Assembly (NCBI GenBank): GCA_937912125.1 | Contig: CALDOK010000281.1 | Coordinates: 1-63,728, forward strand | Direction of reading: 5' to 3' | DNA: 63,728 nucleotides | From: an uncultured Pseudomonadota bacterium | Lineage (GTDB): Bacteria > Myxococcota_A > UBA796 > JAFGLY01 | In this document: piece after piece, positions 59,971 to 63,728 of the stretch | Position numbering within the stretch: position 1 is the first letter of the stretch | How the letters are laid out: each line of letters opens with the position of its first letter | Made by a program: the position numbers and the translations under genes | Notes under the pieces: model-generated | Databases searched by the model: none | Told to the model about the DNA's origin: nothing | The model's input: the letters and a program-made list of their open reading frames with translations, nothing else

Positions 59971-60527
59971 TCGACCGTCAGGTGAAAGGGAGCCTCGACG
60001 CCGGCCTTGCCCTCGACCACGATCATGTAGGCGCCAGGGTTGTTGACGGTCTCGATGTGGACCACGCCGTCACCCTCGTCGTCGTCGGCTTCGCACTCGG
60101 AGATGGTGTGACTGGGGGTGGGGCACTTGCCGTCGTAGGGCCAGCGGAACGCGAACAGATCGAGGTCGGCGCAGTCGGTGTCCAGGAAGATGTTGGCGCC
60201 GGTGTTGGGGGGCAGCTCGAGGACGTAGACCCGCTCGTTGCCGTAGTAGCCGTTGTGGCTGGGCACGCAGTACTTGGCCACGTAGAACTCGTCCTCGAAG
60301 TTCGCCCGACCGCCCGCGGTGTTGCCCTTGATGGTGTCGCCGCAGGAGACGGTCTTGGTGACGCAGCCATCCCGCGGCCCGCGCCCGTTCTTGAGGTCGC
60401 AGTCCACGTCTTCGCGGTCGCTCTGGCGCTCGATGCGGTTGACCTTGTGCAGGATGTTGCGCAGGGCGGGGATCTGATCGCAGCCCGACAGGAGCAGTAC
60501 GGGCAGGACGAGGTAGGGCCAACGCAT
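59952..60527 (-). CDS. Cys-rich putative lipoprotein, unknown function
   Basis: 191 residues. Lipoprotein signal (MRWPYLVLPVLLLSGC, Cys16), then a domain with eight further Cys (VDCDLKNG, DGCVTK, VSCGD, KYCVPS, TDCADLD, GKCPTP, SECEAD, VECGSS), suggesting up to four disulfides. Segments YVLELPPNTGANIFLDTDC, DLDLFAF and GAYMIVVEGKAG resemble pre-peptidase C-terminal-type beta domains. Its disulfide content would suit the VKOR-DsbA fusion elsewhere in the window, a speculative link. It lies between malQ (37 bp upstream) and flippase B (19-bp overlap). Confidence 0.8.
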   Translation of the reverse strand: MRWPYLVLPVLLLSGCDQIPALRNILHKVNRIERQSDREDVDCDLKNGRGPRDGCVTKTVSCGDTIKGNTAGGRANFEDEFYVAKYCVPSHNGYYGNERVYVLELPPNTGANIFLDTDCADLDLFAFRWPYDGKCPTPSHTISECEADDDEGDGVVHIETVNNPGAYMIVVEGKAGVEAPFHLTVECGSSR

Positions 60528-60564
60528 ACGGACCTCCAGGGCATGTCGCAGGGGGATGGTGCCC

Positions 60565-62091
60565 CTATGATGTCCGCGGGCTCTCGGCGAGCGGCGCTCG
60601 GCCGGTCTGCTGGTTCAGGGCCCGTATCCAGGAGATGTCGCCAGGCTCGAGCCACGGAGCGCGCCACATCCAGTTGCCATGGACGGTGCCCGGGACGTTG
60701 ACCCGGGCGCGGTCGTCGAGGTTCAGCACGTCCTGCAGCGGGAGCACTACGTGGGCGGCAGGAGACTCCAGGGCCATACGGACCATGGCGCGAGCCGCCG
60801 AGTCCTCGCGCCCGCCACGCATGAGATCGAAGTGGTGGCGCACCCAGTCGGGCGCGGCCTCGTACCAACCGCGGGCGGTCTGGTTGTCGTGGGTGCCCGT
60901 GCAGGCCAAGCAGTTGGGCCCCGGGAAGTGGCAGGGGTGGTGCGGGTTGGCGGAGTCGCCGTCGAAGCCGAACTGCAAGACCTTGGTGCCCGGGAAGCCC
61001 AGCCCGTCCCGCAGCTGCACGGTCTCTTCGTCGATGAAGCCCAGATCCTCGACCACCACCGGGAGCTGCTCTGGGGTGCAGGGCCGGCCCTGCAGCTCAC
61101 TGTACTCGAGGGCCAGCGCATCGAACAGCCCGCGCCCAGGGCCCGGAGTCCACCAGCCTTCCCGGGGCGACTGGTCGAAGGGGAAGGAGAAGTAGGCCGA
61201 GAACCCCCGGAAGTGGTCTACCCGGACCTCGTCCACCAGGCCCATGAGGCGACGGAAGCGCTGACGCCACCATGCGTGGCCGGTGCGCTCGGAGTGGGTC
61301 CAGTCGTAGACGGGGTTGTCCCAGCGCTGGCCGTCCTCGGTGAAGGCGTCGGGCGGCGCCCCCGCCACGATCTCCGAGCCTCCGCTGGGGGAGAGCTGGA
61401 AGAGGGCGCGGTTGGCCCAACAGTCGGAGCTGTCCCCTGCCACGTACAGCGGGATGTCACCCATGACGCGCAGGCCGCGCTGGGCGACCTGCTGGCGCAT
61501 GGCGCTCCACTGGCGTTGCACCAGCAGCTGCAGAGCAGCCGCGCGATGGAAGCCTGCCCGGTACCGCTGGGGGATCTCCGAGACGGCCTTGGGATCCCTG
61601 TCGCGCAGGGCAGAGGGCCACTCCTGCCAGCCCTTGCGGAACTCCTGCTTGAGCGCCCACCAGGCCGCCCAGTCGTAGGCCCACCAGCCCTCACTCTCCA
61701 GCCAGGCATCGAGCTCGGCGACGGGCACCGCCTGGGCAGCGCGATCCAGCAAGGGGTCCTTCCAGGCCCGCAGCGCCTGCCAGGGCACCCGGTCGGCGGA
61801 CTCGGGCACAGGCATCCCGCGCTGGCCCCGAGCCCACTCCGCGGCGCTGATCAGGCCGTCGTCCGCCAGGGCCTGTAGCCCCAGGTACATGGGCTCCACC
61901 GCGAAGGCCGAGGTGCCCGAGTACGGACACTCGTTGGCGCCGTCCGGAGGGACCGGCAGGATCTGCCAGAAGGAGAAGCCCCCTTCGACCAGCTGATCCA
62001 GGAAGCGCCAGGTGTCGGCACCCGCGATGGTACCCACGGGCTCGGAGCCAGGCAGGGAGAACAAGGGCAGGAGGAGGCCGGTACGTCGCAT
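60565..62091 (-). CDS. malQ: 4-alpha-glucanotransferase (MalQ)
   Basis: 508 residues of GH77. Diagnostic motifs: GLLLPLFSLPG, FWQILPVPPDG...CPYSGTSAFA, RVMGDIPLYVAGDSSDCWAN, the nucleophile region DEVRVDHFRGFSAY, the acid/base PVVVEDLGFI, and CLACTGTHDNQTARGWY. It transfers alpha-1,4-glucan chains in maltodextrin or glycogen metabolism in the cytoplasm. No other glycogen gene is nearby except pgi further left. ATG 62091 begins the fold; upstream in-frame codons to 62127 are not conserved. It follows flippase-like copy A by 45 bp. Confidence 0.95.
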   Translation of the reverse strand: MRRTGLLLPLFSLPGSEPVGTIAGADTWRFLDQLVEGGFSFWQILPVPPDGANECPYSGTSAFAVEPMYLGLQALADDGLISAAEWARGQRGMPVPESADRVPWQALRAWKDPLLDRAAQAVPVAELDAWLESEGWWAYDWAAWWALKQEFRKGWQEWPSALRDRDPKAVSEIPQRYRAGFHRAAALQLLVQRQWSAMRQQVAQRGLRVMGDIPLYVAGDSSDCWANRALFQLSPSGGSEIVAGAPPDAFTEDGQRWDNPVYDWTHSERTGHAWWRQRFRRLMGLVDEVRVDHFRGFSAYFSFPFDQSPREGWWTPGPGRGLFDALALEYSELQGRPCTPEQLPVVVEDLGFIDEETVQLRDGLGFPGTKVLQFGFDGDSANPHHPCHFPGPNCLACTGTHDNQTARGWYEAAPDWVRHHFDLMRGGREDSAARAMVRMALESPAAHVVLPLQDVLNLDDRARVNVPGTVHGNWMWRAPWLEPGDISWIRALNQQTGRAPLAESPRTS

Positions 62092-62136
62092 GGCCGCCCG
62101 TTTATTGGGTGCGACGCAGGGCGCCACCAGGCGGGT

Positions 62137-63180
62137 TCACTTTGTGGGCAGGTCCAGGTCGGCCGAACCGGCCGCCTTCCTGGACCGCCGGACCACATCG
62201 CCCAGTGACAGCCCCTCGACGGCGCTGAAGAAGAGGCCCAGCGCGATGGTGAAGCCCAGCTGTCCGGCATGGATCAGCACGGCCACCGTGGCCGCCAGGG
62301 AGCTGTTGATTCCCAGCAGACGCAGGCCCGCCGAGCAGCCCGCCTCGTGGGAGCCCAGGAAGCCCGGAGTGGGCACCGCGGTGAACGCCGCCAGGGTCAG
62401 GGACCAGATCACCATGGCCTGCCCCAGCCCCAGATCGAGACCCGGCAGCCCCAGCAGCACCATCCACAAGCCCGCCACGGTCAGACCCCACACCGTCGCG
62501 CTCATCAGCACCACGAGCAGAGCCTTTCCAGGGGTTCGACCGAGCCCCACCAGGCCTCGCCCGAAGTGGCGCAGGAACGAGCCCACCCGCAGGCCCAGGG
62601 GTGCGCTGGCCAGCCCGATCAGCCGCTCCACCAGCGCGATCACCGGCTCGCCCACCACCACCACAGCGCCGATGAAGACCAGCCCTGCCGCGCTGGTGAC
62701 GCCAGCCATGGTCTGGCCGGCCGCGACCAGGTCCACACCGGCCACCATCACGCCCCCGGGGGGGATGTCCACCACCACGCCCACCAGCAGCAACATCACC
62801 AGCAGGCTCACCATGTCCAGCAGGCGCTCGACGAAGATGGCGGCCATGGAGGTCCCGAAGGCCACGCCGTGCTTCTCCATGAACAGGTACGGCCGGACCA
62901 GTTCGCCCAGCCGCAGGGGCACCACGTTGATGGCCAGGAAGCCCACGCTGTTGACAGCCAGCATCGACCACAGCCCCAGCGAGGTGCCCATCAGCAGCTG
63001 CAGGCGGTAGCAGCGCACCACGTGAGCCGAGAAATACAGCGCCGCCATGGGCAGCAGCGCCCACCAGCGGAAGCTCTCGAGGCTGGAGCGCACCACCGAC
63101 AGGTCGATGCCCCACAGCACCCAGCCCAGGCAGAGCACCGTGGCCAAGAGCACCGCGGCGATCTTGAGGGCACGGCTCAA
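62137..63180 (-). CDS. UPF0104/LPG synthase-type flippase-like membrane protein (copy A)
   Basis: 347 residues with about eight transmembrane helices. Family features: VVRCYRLQLLM, FLAINVVPLRLGELVRPYLF (the NxxPLRxGE motif intact) and AAIFVERLLDMVSLLVML, then AFTAVPTPGFLGSHEAG, as in AglD/LPG-synthase membrane domains. It probably moves lipids or lipid-linked groups. Start is TTG at 63180 with GGAG about 9 nt upstream; no ATG lies near the first helix. Together with copy B it brackets malQ and the Cys-rich lipoprotein. The 99 bp between its start and the repeat array at 63280 show no gene. Confidence 0.88.
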   Translation of the reverse strand: MSRALKIAAVLLATVLCLGWVLWGIDLSVVRSSLESFRWWALLPMAALYFSAHVVRCYRLQLLMGTSLGLWSMLAVNSVGFLAINVVPLRLGELVRPYLFMEKHGVAFGTSMAAIFVERLLDMVSLLVMLLLVGVVVDIPPGGVMVAGVDLVAAGQTMAGVTSAAGLVFIGAVVVVGEPVIALVERLIGLASAPLGLRVGSFLRHFGRGLVGLGRTPGKALLVVLMSATVWGLTVAGLWMVLLGLPGLDLGLGQAMVIWSLTLAAFTAVPTPGFLGSHEAGCSAGLRLLGINSSLAATVAVLIHAGQLGFTIALGLFFSAVEGLSLGDVVRRSRKAAGSADLDLPTK

Positions 63181-63279
63181 GGGCAGCTCCAGGTCAGGGG
63201 AGGCACATGTAGCCGCTGCAGCCCGGAAGTGTCAGGTGAGCGAGGTGACAAGGGGATGCTCGGTGGCAGAACACCGCGG

Positions 63280-63728
63280 TGCACAGCGGAACCACGGCGC
63301 GAGGAGCGGCTCCGACGTGGGGCAACCCAGCAGAACGTGGGGCGGCGTTGAGCCGCGGCGCAAGCAGCGGCTCCAACGAAAAGCGACCCAGCAGAACGTG
63401 AGGCGGCGTTGAGCCGCGGCGCAAGCAGCGGCTCCGACGCGAAGCGACCCAGCAGAACGTGGGGCGGCGTTGAGCCGCGGCGCAAGCAGCGGCTCCAACG
63501 CGAAGCGACCCAGCAGAACGAGGGGCGGCGTTGAGCCACGGCGCAAGCAGCGGGTCCAACGAAAAGCGACCCAGCAGAACGTGAGGCGGCGTTGAGCCGC
63601 GGCGCAAGCAGCGGCTCCGACGCGAAGCGACCCAGCAGAACGTGGGGCGGCGTTGAGCCGCGGCGCAAGCAGCGGCTCCAACGCGAAGCGACCCAGCAGA
63701 ACGTGGGGCGGCGTTGAGCCACGGCGCA
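63280..63728. repeat. 61-bp tandem repeat with 183-bp higher-order period, runs off window
   Basis: Units begin with GGCGGCGTTGAGCC at 63341, 63402, 63463, 63524, 63585, 63646 and 63707, exactly 61 bp apart; a degenerate copy precedes at 63280 and the last is cut by the edge. Each unit contains GTTGAGCCGC...GCGGCTCCAAC, an imperfect hairpin with a 10-bp loop, plus a conserved GCGACCCAGCAGAACG. Copy 5 equals copy 2, copy 6 nearly equals copy 3, and copies 4 and 7 share GAGCCACGG, giving a three-unit (183-bp) superperiod. All three minus-strand frames stay open, a result of the 61-bp period and GC content; no ribosome site supports a protein. No spacers, so not CRISPR. Confidence 0.92.

Noticed and set aside
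63177..63722. 181-residue repetitive protein on the minus strand of the 61-bp array
   Set aside because: All three minus-strand frames are open because of the repeat; no start or ribosome site favours one. Could be revisited with sequence beyond the edge.
63280..63728. CRISPR array
   Set aside because: The whole 61-bp unit repeats without variable spacers and no cas gene is present.
1..63728. tRNA, rRNA, IS elements, integrase or phage genes
   Set aside because: No cloverleaf, rRNA-like block, transposase or integrase motif was seen in the gene translations or gaps; short RNAs could be missed by eye.

Overview
The window is about 63.7 kb of uniformly GC-rich bacterial chromosome carrying 49 protein genes, most in tight operons, with no rRNA, tRNA, CRISPR array, IS element or phage gene that I can see. 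A Gram-negative cell envelope is implied by a complete type II secretion operon, a Pal lipoprotein, several lipoproteins and an O-antigen ligase-like protein. Two proteins carry MopE-type acidic DCD/NDCDG repeats, one of them ending in a Cys-motif, membrane segment and basic tail like a MYXO-CTERM anchor. Together with cyclase/ATPase/TPR regulators and a gspC-to-gspN operon this suggests a myxobacterium-like member of Myxococcota or a related delta-type lineage. That taxonomic reading is inference.

Layout. 1-7.4 kb: an edge-truncated FG-GAP/MopE lipoprotein, an intergenic array of ~52-bp hairpin repeats, a two-gene flavoprotein operon (phytoene desaturase-like FAD enzyme, then a FadH/Old Yellow Enzyme-like FMN/4Fe-4S/FAD reductase), and a lipoprotein. 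7.3-16.4 kb: a large degenerate-cyclase/ATPase/TPR regulator, a zinc-ribbon protein, purine nucleoside phosphorylase, a GH73-like glucosaminidase and clpS-clpA. 16.5-31.0 kb: a twelve-gene type II secretion operon read right to left as C-D-E-F-G-H-I-J-K-L-M-N, without the prepilin peptidase. 31.2-33.8 kb, divergent from it: a class III nucleotide cyclase followed by two cyclic-nucleotide-binding-domain proteins, a compact signalling module.

33.8-46.3 kb: a diverged nicotinate phosphoribosyltransferase whose start codon overlaps that of a divergent RlmI-like methyltransferase, an AstE/AspA-like metallohydrolase, a lipoprotein, an unknown membrane-anchored protein, an O-antigen ligase-like protein, a beta-helix/MopE surface protein, GreB, an RluA-type pseudouridine synthase, an aminotransferase and a minimal HExxH protein. 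46.3-53.5 kb: the most unusual locus, probably one operon read right to left: a NahK-like kinase, TldD, TldE/PmbA, an unknown exported Cys-containing protein, and a 785-residue fusion of VKOR, DsbA-like thioredoxin, SUMF1/FGE-like and TlpA-like thioredoxin domains. 53.6-63.2 kb: Pal, glucose-6-phosphate isomerase, a membrane protein with an SMI1/KNR4-like tail, an RlmL-like methyltransferase, and an operon of two UPF0104 flippase-like proteins with 4-alpha-glucanotransferase and a lipoprotein.

The right edge is a 61-bp tandem array with a 183-bp (3 x 61) higher-order period running off the window. The best candidates for something undescribed are the VKOR-DsbA-FGE-TlpA fusion with its TldD/TldE neighbours, the cyclase/CNB/CNB module beside the secretion operon, the nicotinate phosphoribosyltransferase paralogue with altered active-site motifs, and the two hairpin-bearing repeat arrays.
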